DNA of 64,000 bases from Streptomyces sp. NBC_01233 (GTDB lineage Bacteria > Actinomycetota > Actinomycetes > Streptomycetales > Streptomycetaceae): NCBI RefSeq assembly GCF_035989305.1, contig NZ_CP108514.1, forward strand, positions 8,660,501 to 8,724,500, read 5' to 3'. The translations under genes and the position numbers were made by a program. Of the stretch, positions 23,855 through 34,500 are shown piece by piece (positions within the stretch are counted from its first letter, which is position 1; each line of letters begins with the position of its first letter). The notes beneath the pieces were generated by a model. That model saw nothing but the letters and a program-made list of their open reading frames with translations. It was not told where the DNA came from and did no database searches.

Positions 23855-26800
23855 GACGGTTCTCCGTGAGGTGGAAGGGGACGGGGGAGGGCGCGGTCGG
23901 ACGGGCGGTCCAGGCGACGACGTGGTCGGGCGGCGCCGGGTCGGCGGGCTCGGCGCCGGCGGGCGGCGTGCCGGTCAGCGGTGGCCAGGTGAGCGGTGTG
24001 CCGAGCCGTGTCGTGCGGATCGGGTACGGGTGCCCGTCCGGGGACGTCACGAGCAGGGCGCCGGAATCCGGATCACCGGCCACCCGCCAGTCCCGCGGCC
24101 GGCCGCCCAGCCCGCCGCCGTCCGCCTTGGCGGCGGCCTCCTTGGCGCACCACAGGGCGGTGAGGGCGGCCGGCAGACCGGTGCCCCCGCGGGCCGCCAG
24201 CCGTTCGGCGAGGCGGAGTTCGTCCTGCCCGAGGGCGATCCGGATCAGCGCGTCCGGGTCGGCGGTCACCGGCTCCACGTCGATGCCGACCGGCCGCGCA
24301 GGGTCGGCGAGGGCGACCGCGATCCGGTCCTTGTGGGCGATGGACAGCCGGTGGCCCCGGGTCAGCGGGCCCTCGGCGAGCGGCCGGCCGGCCGGATCGT
24401 TGCCGATCGGCACCTCCGCCGGGAACACCGGCCCGGCTCCGCCGTCCCACAAGAGCCCGCGCAGGGCGTCCTTGGCCGCGATCCGGCCCAGCAGCCAGGG
24501 TGCCCGGGCGCGCGGCGGCAGCCGCTCGTAGGCGGCCCGCTCGGCGGCGCCCAGGTAGCGGCGCATCACCAGCTCCTGCGAGGCGGGATCGGTCCAGCGG
24601 CGCCGGGCCAGGCACCAGCCCTCGGGCCGGGGCTCGCCGATCCCGCAGACCTCCGGGGTGAACTTCATCGGCCAGACCCGCTCGTCGGCGCCGAACCGGC
24701 GGTACGTCCACCCCTCGATCCGGGCCCACACCCCGCCGCAGGCCCGGCGCAGTTCGAGGTCACCCCGCACGGTGACGTCGTGCACCTCGCGGATCCGGGC
24801 GGTGGCGGTGATCAGCTCCTGCGGGGCCGGCGGCGGCCCGGAGAACCGGATGCGGTCCACGGTGGCCGGAAAGACCAGCCGGTCCACCGGGAGCCGCAGC
24901 TGCATCCAGTGCCCGAAGAGCTGCCCGGCGGCGTCGAGGAGCGCGCCGGGGTCGGGCAGGGCCCGCAGCACGCCGTGGATGCCGTCCGAGCCGACGGTGC
25001 GCACCTCGTGGACCCCGGCGAAGCGCGGCCCGTGGAACATCCAGCGGTCCCGGTACAGGGCCGCGGCGCTGACGGGCGCGGGCCGGGGGTCGCGCAGCGG
25101 CGTGTCGTCGGGTGCGGGCGGCTCCCCGTACCGCTCGCCGAGCAGCACGACGACCGAGGCGTACTCCCCGAGGGCGACGCGCAACCGGCCGGGCCCGTCA
25201 CCGTGGACGCGGATCTCGACGTCGACGGCCGGCTCGACGGCCAGCCACCGCAGGGCCCGTACGTCCTCGTAGCCGACGACGGCGAGGCCGGGCGGGGCGT
25301 GCCGCCGGGCGGCGTCGGCGGCCAGCTCCAGCATGGTGGTCATGGGCACGACGGGGAACCGGTCGGAATCCTCCGGCCAGCCGTCGGGCTGGAGGTACAC
25401 GCAGTGGTCGCGTACGTAGGGCAGTGCGGCGAGCGAGAGCCGCAGGAGTTCCTTCCCCGTGGACCTTCCCGAACCGTTGAGGGCTTGAGCCGGCGGCGGT
25501 GCCGGTGCCGTGGCCTGCGCCTGTGCCTCTGCCGGGGCCTTCGGCGGTCCTGCGGTCGACCAGGCGTCGGTGACGGCCCGGGCGGCCGAGCCGGCGTCGG
25601 CCAGCACCGCGTCCAGGGCGGAGAGCAGCACCGGGCGGGCCGCTCCCGCCGCCGCGGACCGGGGCGCGGGAGTGCCCGTCGGCCGGGCCGGGGCCGGAGC
25701 CGGCCCGGCCGACGGGCCCGAGGCTGCGAGGACGACCGGGACCGGGGCCGGAGCCGTGCTCGGGGCGGCGGCCGGGGCCGTGCCCGGGGTGAGGAGGCCG
25801 CTCAGGGAGGCGCGGGCCGCCTCGCTCAGGCGGACCAGCGGGGACCCCAGGTCCAGGGGCACGCGGAGTCCCGGTCCGGCGGGTACCGGCTGCGGCGCGG
25901 CCGGGCCGGGGCGAAGCGCCGAACCGGCCGCCGGGTCCGCCCCGGCCAGGAGCCCCCAGCGCGGTGCGTACCCCTCGGCCCAGAGCGCGGCGCAGGTGCG
26001 GTTCAGCGCCGCCAGGCCCGGCAGACGGGGGGAGGAGGTCGACACCGAGAGGTGGGGACGCTCGCGCAGGGTGTCCTCGACGAAGCCCGGCAGGCTGCCC
26101 GGCCCCAGTGTGACGAAGCTGCGCACGCCCTCCTCCTCGTACAGCCGCAGCGTCAACTCGCGGAAGCGGACCGGCTCCAGGAGGTGGCGGACCACCAGGT
26201 CACGCACCTCCTGCGGCGCCGACGGGAACGGCTCGCACGTGGTCGCCGACCACACCGGGAGGGAACCGGACCGCAGCGGCAGCCGGTCGAAGGCGGCGCG
26301 GACCTGGCCGAGGTACGGCTCCCACATGGGGGTGTGGAAGCCCGAGCGGAACGGCAGTTCCTGGCCGAGCACCCCGTCGGCGCGCAACCGCTGTACCACC
26401 GCGGAGACTTGGTCCGGATCCCCGCAGACCACCGACTGGTGCGGGCAGTTGTCGTGGCTGACCACCACCGCGTCCAGGCCGTGCAGTGCCGCCTCGGCCC
26501 GCCGGGCGCCACAGCCCAGTGCCGCGTACACGAGGTCCGGGACCCGCAGATCGTCCGGCCGCAGCGAGTCCAGGAAGGTGTCGGCCGCCTCCTGCGGGTA
26601 CATCCCAGCGGCCACCATCGCCGCCCACTCGCCCAGGCTGTGGCCCGCCAGCACATCGGCCTCGATGCCGAGTCCGGGCAGCACCCGGGCGAAGAAGCGG
26701 CCGGTCGCGATCGCGTCCAGGGCCCGTTCCACGAGGGTCGCGCCCCGGGTGAGCCGGGGCGGCGCCAGCGCGAGCCGGTCCGCCACGTCGTCGATCACGG

Positions 26801-28583
26801 GGGCGAACTCCGGCTCCAGGCCCGGGAACAGGAACGCCACCCGGCCGCCCAGCGGCTCCGGCGTGAACCACACCTCCCCGCGCCCCCGCCACGGCCGGCC
26901 CCGCGCCACCGCCTTCGCGGCCAGCGCGAGCCGCTGCGGCGTCGGCCCGACCACCGCGACCCGGCAGGGCCCGTCGCCGCCGGACACAGGGGGATCGGAC
27001 GCCAGCCGGGCCGACAGCTGCGCCGGGCCGTCCGCGCCGATCAGGAGTACGTCGGCCCGCGCGGCCGGCCCCACCGGCGCGGCCGCGGCTCCCAGTGGCA
27101 GGAACCGTCGCACCGGAAGCGGCGGGCGCGCGGCCGCCGGAGCCTCCTCCAGGACCACGTGCGCGTTGATCCCGCCGAAGCCGAACGCGTTGACCCCGGC
27201 CCGGCGGGGCGCCGGCCCCCGCTCCCACGGCTCCGCCGCCGTCACCGGCCGCATCCGGGTGCGGGCCAGGTCCGGGTGCGGCTCCTCCAGGTGCAGCGTC
27301 GGCGGCAGCACCCCTTCGTGTACCGCGAGCGCGGCCTTGATCAGCCCGGCCATGCCCGAGGCCTGCATGGTGTGCCCGAGCATCGACTTCACCGAACCGA
27401 AGCCGATGCCGCGCCGGTCGCCCGGCTCGGGCGGGCCGAACACCTGGGCCAGGGTGTCCAGTTCGGCCGCGTCGCCGACCGGGGTGCCCGTCCCGTGCGC
27501 CTCCAGCAGGCCCAGCGCGCCCGGCGCCCGCGGATCCAGGCCGGCCTCCCGCCAGGCCCGCTCCAGGGCTCGTACCTGGCCGGCGACCAGGGGGCTCATC
27601 AGGCTCGCCGCCCGGCCGTCCCCGGCCACGCCCGTCCCGCGGATCACCGCGTACACGCGGTCGCCGTCCCGCTGGGCGTCCGCCAGCCGCTTCAGCAGCA
27701 CCACCCCGGTCCCCTCGGACAGCAGGGTCCCGTCGGCCCTCCGGTCGAAGGGCCGGATCCGCTCGCTCGGGCTCAGCGCCCGCAACTGCGTGAACACGCT
27801 CCACAGCGTCGCGATGTGGCAGTGGTGCACCGCCCCCGCGACCACCGCGTCACAGCGGTCCGAGGCCAGCAGCCCCACCGCCTGGTCCACCGCCAGCAGG
27901 GAGGAGGCGCAGGCCGCGTCCAGGGTGTAGGCGGGGCCGCGGAAGTCCAGCCGGTTCGCGGTCCGCGCGGCCGTGAAGCTCGGCACCAGCCCGATCGAGG
28001 CGTCCGGCCGCTCCGGCCCCAGCGCGTCCTGGAAGGCCGAGCGCACCGCTGCGATCCGCCGCTCGCCCAACTCCGGCGCCAGCTCCCGCAAGGTCTGGGC
28101 CAACTGGTGCGCGGTACGCACCCGTTGGTCGAGGCGGGCCGTGGCCACGCCCATGAACCCGCCGCGGCCCAGCACCACTGCGATCCGCGAGCGGTCGGCA
28201 GGCAGCCGGTCCTCGCCGCCCGCGTCGGCGATCGCCTCCGGCGTCGCGTGCAGGGCCAGCATCTGATCGGGCTCGGCCCCCTCCACGGCGGCCGTCATGA
28301 TCCCGAACCGGGTCGGGTCGAAGGCGGCGAGGCCGTCGACGAAGCCGCCCCTGCGGCAGTAGAACCGGTCGCCGGCCGCGGGTCCCGAGGCGGGTCCGGC
28401 GCTGGGGTCGTAGTACACCTCGGGGTCCCAGCGGCCCGGGGGGACCTCGCCGATGGAGTCCGTACCGGCGAGGAGGTTGCGGCGGTAGGAGGCCAGGTCG
28501 GGCGCGCCGGGGAAGACGGCGCCCATGCCGACGATGGCGGCGTCGGTGGGGCGGGGGGCGGTGCCGTTGCGTTGGCTACTCAT
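23844..28583 (-). CDS. PKS2: PUFA/hglE-type synthase subunit, KS-AT-DH-PPTase
   Basis: 1579 residues from ATG 28583, overlapping the PKS1 stop by eight bases. Ketosynthase, residues ~14-480: active Cys near 224 in 'DAACASSLLAVDQ', 'LEAHGTGTPVGD' and 'SMLGHTMQASG' carry the two His. Acyltransferase ~575-860: 'VAFLFPGLEPEF', 'GHSLGEWAAM' near 648. An Ala/Pro-rich linker ~900-1040. Dehydratase-like double hotdog ~1050-1310 with 'YVRDHCVYLQPDGWPE' (His) and 'LFGHWMQLRLPVDRLVFPATVD'. C-terminal 4'-phosphopantetheinyl transferase ~1365-1560 with 'GIDVEPVTADPDALIRIAL' and 'WCAKEAAAKADGGG'. A DH and a built-in PPTase with a KS are hallmarks of PUFA synthases and enediyne PKSs; here they complement PKS1, which lacks both. 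Confidence 0.93.
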   Translation of the reverse strand: MSSQRNGTAPRPTDAAIVGMGAVFPGAPDLASYRRNLLAGTDSIGEVPPGRWDPEVYYDPSAGPASGPAAGDRFYCRRGGFVDGLAAFDPTRFGIMTAAVEGAEPDQMLALHATPEAIADAGGEDRLPADRSRIAVVLGRGGFMGVATARLDQRVRTAHQLAQTLRELAPELGERRIAAVRSAFQDALGPERPDASIGLVPSFTAARTANRLDFRGPAYTLDAACASSLLAVDQAVGLLASDRCDAVVAGAVHHCHIATLWSVFTQLRALSPSERIRPFDRRADGTLLSEGTGVVLLKRLADAQRDGDRVYAVIRGTGVAGDGRAASLMSPLVAGQVRALERAWREAGLDPRAPGALGLLEAHGTGTPVGDAAELDTLAQVFGPPEPGDRRGIGFGSVKSMLGHTMQASGMAGLIKAALAVHEGVLPPTLHLEEPHPDLARTRMRPVTAAEPWERGPAPRRAGVNAFGFGGINAHVVLEEAPAAARPPLPVRRFLPLGAAAAPVGPAARADVLLIGADGPAQLSARLASDPPVSGGDGPCRVAVVGPTPQRLALAAKAVARGRPWRGRGEVWFTPEPLGGRVAFLFPGLEPEFAPVIDDVADRLALAPPRLTRGATLVERALDAIATGRFFARVLPGLGIEADVLAGHSLGEWAAMVAAGMYPQEAADTFLDSLRPDDLRVPDLVYAALGCGARRAEAALHGLDAVVVSHDNCPHQSVVCGDPDQVSAVVQRLRADGVLGQELPFRSGFHTPMWEPYLGQVRAAFDRLPLRSGSLPVWSATTCEPFPSAPQEVRDLVVRHLLEPVRFRELTLRLYEEEGVRSFVTLGPGSLPGFVEDTLRERPHLSVSTSSPRLPGLAALNRTCAALWAEGYAPRWGLLAGADPAAGSALRPGPAAPQPVPAGPGLRVPLDLGSPLVRLSEAARASLSGLLTPGTAPAAAPSTAPAPVPVVLAASGPSAGPAPAPARPTGTPAPRSAAAGAARPVLLSALDAVLADAGSAARAVTDAWSTAGPPKAPAEAQAQATAPAPPPAQALNGSGRSTGKELLRLSLAALPYVRDHCVYLQPDGWPEDSDRFPVVPMTTMLELAADAARRHAPPGLAVVGYEDVRALRWLAVEPAVDVEIRVHGDGPGRLRVALGEYASVVVLLGERYGEPPAPDDTPLRDPRPAPVSAAALYRDRWMFHGPRFAGVHEVRTVGSDGIHGVLRALPDPGALLDAAGQLFGHWMQLRLPVDRLVFPATVDRIRFSGPPPAPQELITATARIREVHDVTVRGDLELRRACGGVWARIEGWTYRRFGADERVWPMKFTPEVCGIGEPRPEGWCLARRRWTDPASQELVMRRYLGAAERAAYERLPPRARAPWLLGRIAAKDALRGLLWDGGAGPVFPAEVPIGNDPAGRPLAEGPLTRGHRLSIAHKDRIAVALADPARPVGIDVEPVTADPDALIRIALGQDELRLAERLAARGGTGLPAALTALWCAKEAAAKADGGGLGGRPRDWRVAGDPDSGALLVTSPDGHPYPIRTTRLGTPLTWPPLTGTPPAGAEPADPAPPDHVVAWTARPTAPSPVPFHLTENRHGN

Positions 28584-31500
28584 CGCCTCCGTCCTCCCGT
28601 GCCCTTGCCATCAGGACCACCTGTACGTCGGTTCCGTGCGACAGCTCGGCGAGGAACGCGGCGGTGCCGGCCGTCGGATCGATGAGCGGGATGCCGCGCC
28701 GGGCGTACGCACGCTCCAGCTCGGGGGTGACCATCCCGCCCGCCTCCGCGGCCCAGGGGCCCCAGTCGACCGACAGCACCCGGCCCGGGAACGACTCCGC
28801 CCAGCTGTGCGCGAGGCCGTCGAGGGCGTCGTTGGCCGCGGCGTAGTCGGTCTGGCCGCGATTGCCGTAGACCCCGGCCACGCTCCCGAACAGGGCCAGG
28901 AAGCGGGGGGCGGGCGCCGAGCCGTGTTCGGCGGACGCGGCCGCCAGGTGGCGGGCGCCGGCCACCTTCGTGGTGAACACGTGCGTGAAGTCGGCCGGTT
29001 GCTTGTCGCTCAGCAGGCCGTCGCGCAGGACTCCGGCGCCGTGCACGATGCCGTCGAGCCGGCCGTGGCGCCCCCGTACGTCGGCCACGACGGCCCGTAC
29101 GGCCTGCTCGTCGGTGACGTCCGCGCAGTGGTAGCGCACGGACGCGGCCGCCGCGGTGAGTGCGGCCAGGGTGGCGCGCACCTCGCGCTCGGCGAGGATC
29201 CGCGAGGCCGCGGCCTCGATCTCCGCGGGCGTACGGAGCCCCGCGGCGATCAGGGCGGCGCGGAGGGCGACCCGGTCCTGGGCCTGGGCGAACTCGTCCG
29301 CGGAGGGGGAGGCGGGGGCGGGTTCGGGGGTGCGGCCGAGGAGCTCGATGTGGCATCCCGTGGCGTGGGCCAGGGCCAGGGCGGTGCGGGCGGTGATGCC
29401 GCGGGCTCCGCCGGTGAGCAGGACGACGGAGTCGGGGCCCAGGGGCGGCGCGGTGCCCGCGGCCGGTGTGCCTCCGGCTGGGGCGGGTGGGGTCAGTGGG
29501 GCCGGAATGGGTGCGCGGGTGGTACGGGCGCCCTCGGTCGTGTACCCGACGGACGAGTGGGGGGTGTTGCAGCTCAGTTCTGCCAGGAGTTGCGCGGCGA
29601 CCTGTTCGGGGGCCTCCTTGGGGTGGACGTCCACGGCGCGGACGAGCGTGCCGGGGAATTCGAGGGCGGCGCTGCGGGCGAAGCCGTGCAGGCCGGCGGC
29701 GGGGGCGCCGGGTGCGGTGACGAGCAGCAGCCGCTGCGTTCCGTCCGTGAGGGTGCGGCGCAGCGCGGGGAAGAGCCGGGGGAGGACGGGCTCCGAACCG
29801 GTCCGCAGACCGGTCAGGTCGACGATCGCGTCGAAACCGGGCTCGGGTTCGGTGAGGGGGAGTGGCTCGGCCCCGTATGCCTCCAGTGCCGTGGCGAGCG
29901 CCTGGGCGAGGCCCTGGCCGTCGTCGACCACTCCGATCCGCAGGCCGCGGAGGGCTTCCGGGGCCGGGGTGGCGGGGGGTGCGGGGACGGTGTCCACCCG
30001 GAGGCGGGTGAGCGGGGGTGCGGACGGTTGGGCGGGGGGTGCCGGACGAGGGTCCGGCTGTGGTCCGGTGTGCGTGGTGATCCACTCGACTATGGCCCGC
30101 AGCGTCTTGATCCGGGACAGCTCCTCGACCGCGGACTCGGCGGAGCCGCCCGGGTCCTGGGGGAGCCCGATCCGGTCGGCCAGGGCTCCGATGATCTCCA
30201 CGCGCTTGATGGAGTCGATGGAGAGGTCGGCCTCCAGGTCCAGGTCGGGGTCGAGCATGTCCAACGGGTATCCGGTCCGGGTGTGGACGATCTCCAGGAC
30301 GACCTCCATGACCGCCTCGGGGGACCGGGCGGGGGGCGCGGCTTCGCCGGGGCTTGGGGGAGGGGTGGGGCCGGGCGCGCGCCGGGGCGTCTCCTCGGGC
30401 GCCGAACGTGGCGGGGGGTAGGCGGGCCGGGCCGTATTGCGTTCGTCGCCCTGCGGGGATCGGCCCGGCACACTCCCGGCCCCGGCGGAAGCGGCCTCCG
30501 GCCCGTTCGTCGGCGCGCCCAGGTAACCCAGCAGGACGTCCCGCTGCGCCGCGACCAGTTCCCGGGTGCTGCGGAGGTACTCCAGGACCGCCTCCTCGCG
30601 ACCTGCCGTCCTGCCCGTCTCGGTACCTGCGGTCTCATCTGTGGTCCGACGCGCGGTCATTCCCGCACCTCCATTCGCACCGGTTTCCGTGGGCGGGGCT
30701 TGGCGTGGGGTCGGCGCCACGCGTTGGGCGGGGCGGAGGCCGCCGGGGACCGGGGTGCCGGCTGCCGTGCGGACCAGGTGGCCGTCCACCAGCCAGCCCG
30801 GGCGGCGCGGGGCGCGCTCCGGGAGGCGGGTGGTGCGGCCGCGGAACAGGGCCTCCGGTGCCACCGGCACACCTGCCGAGGTCAGTTCCGCCAGTGCGGT
30901 GACCAGCCGGACCAGGCCGTGTTCGCCCGGTACGTCCAGCGGGACCACCGTGTGGGGGCGGTCGGACAGGATGCGGCCGATCAGGGCGGTGAGGACCCGG
31001 CCGGGACCCGCCTCCACGAAGGTGCGGACGCCGGCCGCGTACATGGCCTCGACCTCGTCGACGAACCGGACCGGCTCCGCGACCTGGCGGGCCAGGAGGT
31101 GCTGGATCTCCTCGGCCGATGTCGGATACGGGCGCCCTGTCGTGTTCGACCAGACGGGGAGGGCCGGGGCTGCCATCGGTGTGTCCGCCAGTGCCGTGGC
31201 GAGGTCCTTCGACGCCTCTGACACCACCTCGCTGTGGAAGGCGCAGGCCACCGGGAGGGGCTCTGCCGACAGTCCCGCCTCGCGGAGTGCGGATACCGCC
31301 TCTTCGACGGAGGGTGTGGGGCCCGAGATCACGCACTGGCGGGGGGCGTTGTGGTTCGCGATGGTGCATCCGGTGCGTGCGGCGACCTCGTCCGGCGTCG
31401 CTGAGACGGCCGCCATCGAGCCCGGGTCCGCGCCGGCGGCCTTCAGGATCGCCTCGGCGCGGCGCGCGCTCAGCCGTAGCAGGCTCTCGGTGTCGTAGAC

Positions 31501-34500
31501 CCCGGCCGCCCAGAGCGCGGTGAGCTCCCCGTACGAGTGCCCGGCCACGCAGTGCGGCCGTACGCCGAGCTCGCCGAGCAGCAGATGCGCCGCTGCCCCC
31601 GCCAGTCCCAGGGCCGGCTGGGCCACGCGGGTGTCGGTGACGGCCGCCTTTTGGGCCGCCCGTCCCTCGGCGGTGAAGGCCGCCGGCGGGAACATCGCCG
31701 ACACGACGGGGGGCGGAGCCGAGTCCAGGAGGGTGCGCAGGGCGGGGAAGGAGGTGAACAACTCGTTGAACATGCCCGGGCGTTGGCTGCCCTGGCCGGG
31801 GAAGAGGAAGGCGGTGAGGCCCGGGTTCTCCCTCGTGATGTGGATGCCCGTGCCGTGGGTGAAGGTGCAGGCCTGTTCGAGGCGGGCCGCCAGTTCGTCG
31901 AGGTCGGCGGCCACGATCGCCACCTGGACCGGGTCGGAGCCGGCGGCGGTTTCCGCCGCGAGGTCGCGCAGGGGCCAGGGGCGTCCCGCCGTGTCGTTCT
32001 CCTCCAGGCGGGCCGCGAGCCGGGCCATCGCGCGGCCGGCCGCCTTCCGGTCCGCGCCGCGGAAGCAGAACAGCTCGGCCGGCCACTCCTCCAGGCCGTG
32101 CCGGGGCTCCTCCGCGCCCCCGTACCCGGCCAGCACCGCATGGTAGTTGGTGCCGCCGAAGCCGAAGGCGCTCACTCCGGCGATCCGCCGCTCCGCGGGT
32201 ACGGGCCAGGGGCGCGCCTCGGTGTCGAAGGAGAACGGGCTGGTCTGCGCCCGCCAGGCCGGGTTCGGCGTGTCGATGTGCAGGGTGGGCGGCCTGACGC
32301 CCGTGTGGACGGCCCGGGCGGCCTTGATGAGCCCGGCGAGTCCCGCGGCGCACTTGGTGTGGCCGAGCTGGGATTTGACGGAGCCCAGGGCGCAGGAACC
32401 GCTGGTGGCTCCGGAGGCGGTGAACAGGTCGCTGAGGACGGCCAGTTCGGTGCTGTCGCCGACCACCGTGCCGGTGCCGTGCGCCTCGACCAGACCCACC
32501 TCGGCCGGGGCGATGCCGGCCCGTGCGTAGGCCCGCTCCAGGGCCCGCCGCTGTCCTTCCGGGCGGGGTGCGGTCAGGCCGAGGGAGCGGCCGTCGCTGG
32601 CGGACCCCACCGCCTTGATCACGGCGTACACCCGGTCGCCGTCCCGCTCCGCGTCCGCCAGCCGCTTCAGGACGAGCGCCCCCACCCCCTCGCCGAGGGC
32701 GATCCCGTCGGCGGCCGCGTCGAAGGGCCGGCAGCGGCCGCCGGGCGAGAGGGCGCGGACGGAGGCGAACATCAGGTAGTCGTTGATCCCGTTGTGTACG
32801 TCGGCGCCCCCGCACAACACCATGTTGCTGTCCCCGTCGCGCAGTTGGCGGCAGGCGAGGTCCAGGGCGGCGAGGGAGGAGGCGCAGGCGGCGTCGACCG
32901 TGCAGTTCGCCCCGCCCAGGTCGAGCCGGTTGGCGACCCGGCCCGCGATGACGTTGGCGAGGATCCCGGGGAAGGAGTCCTCGGTGAGCCGCGGCAGTTG
33001 CTCGTCCAGGGAGGTCGGCAGCTCGCCCAGGTAGGCGGGGTGCAGGGCGCGCAGCCCGTACGCGCCCGCCAGTTCGGTACCGGCCTCCGCGCCGAAGACC
33101 ACCGAGGTCCGCGAGCGGTCGAAGGCGCGCTCCTTGCCGTAGCCGGCGTCGCGGAGGGCCCGCGCCGAGATCTCCAGGGCCAGCAGCTGCACCGGCTCGA
33201 TCCCGGCGAGGGAGGAGGGCGGGATGCCGTGCGCGAGGGCGTCGAAGGGCACCGGACCGAGGAAGCCGCCCCAGCGGGAGGGCGTGCGCTCCCCGGCCCG
33301 GGCCGGGTCGGGGTCGTAGTAGAGCGCCGGGTCCCAGCGCTCGGCCGGCACCTCCGTGACGGCGTCCGTCCCGGCCAGGACCATCGCCCAGTAGGCGGCG
33401 AGGTCCGGCGCGCCGGGGTAGGCGCAGGCCATGCCGACGATGGCGATGTCGAGCGGGTCGGGCGCCTGCGCGGCCCCGCCGTCCGCGAAGTCCCGGGCGC
33501 GGCGCTGCAGCAGTGCGGTGGCTCCTTCGGTGACCTGCGCGTGCAGTGCGGCGATCGTGGTGGTCCCGGTGCGCAGGGTCGCGGCCTGCCCGAGCATGAA
33601 CAGCCCCTCCGCGTACTGCTGTTCCTCGTCGACGGCCTCCAGCCGGTCCGTCGCGCGCCGCAGGCCCTTGCTGGCGACCCGCAGCCGCCCGAGGTTGAGC
33701 CGCTCCAGCTCCTCCCACATCTCGCGCGGTTCCACGCCGCTCTGCGCGAGCCGCCGCCGGGTCGCCTCGAAGGTCTCGGCGTACGGGGTGTCCGCACAGC
33801 GGGTGGCGTGCCCGGGCGCGGTGCGCAGCAGTACGGTGTCCGCGCACTCCACCGCCGCCCGCTGGAAGCCCGGCAGTACCGCGCCCGCCGCCACGGCCTC
33901 CTCGGTGAACAGGTACGCGGTGCCCATCAGCACCCCGATCCGCGCGCCGCGCCCGGCCAGCGGAGCCGCGGCCGCCAACGCCATCGCGGCGGACCGCTCG
34001 TCGTGGATCCCGCCCGCGAACAGCAGGTCCAGCGCCTCGGGTTCGGGGCAGGACAGCAGCCGCTCGATCTGCTCCTCCCACAGCGGGAACGAGGCGCGCG
34101 GCCCGACGTGTCCGCCGCACTCCAGCCCCTCGAAGACGAACCGCCGCGCCCCCTCGGCGAGGTACCGCTCCAGCAGGCCGGGCGAGGGCACGTGCAGGTG
34201 GGTGCGGATCCCGGCCGCCTCCAGTGGGGCCGCCTGCGCCGGGGTGCCCCCGGCGATGATCGCGTGCGGTGGACGGGCCCCGGTCACGGCCGCCAGCTGC
34301 GCCCGCCGCAGCTCGGGCGGGGCGAAGCCGAGCAGCCCCACGCCCCAGGGGCGTTCCCCGAGCCGTTCCGCGGTCTCGGCCAGGAGCCGGCGTACGTCCG
34401 GGCCCTCCATCACCGCGAGCGCCAGGTACGGGACCCCGCCCGCGGTGGCGACCGCCTCGGCGAAGGCCGCCTGGTCGCTCACCCGGGTCATCGGCCCCTG

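Noticed and set aside
23730..28685. Very long open frame on the plus strand (over 1600 codons) opposite PKS2
   Set aside because: It is antisense to a gene with clear KS-AT-DH-PPTase motifs, and its product is an Arg/Gly/Pro/Gln-rich sequence without any domain, typical of high-GC shadow frames.
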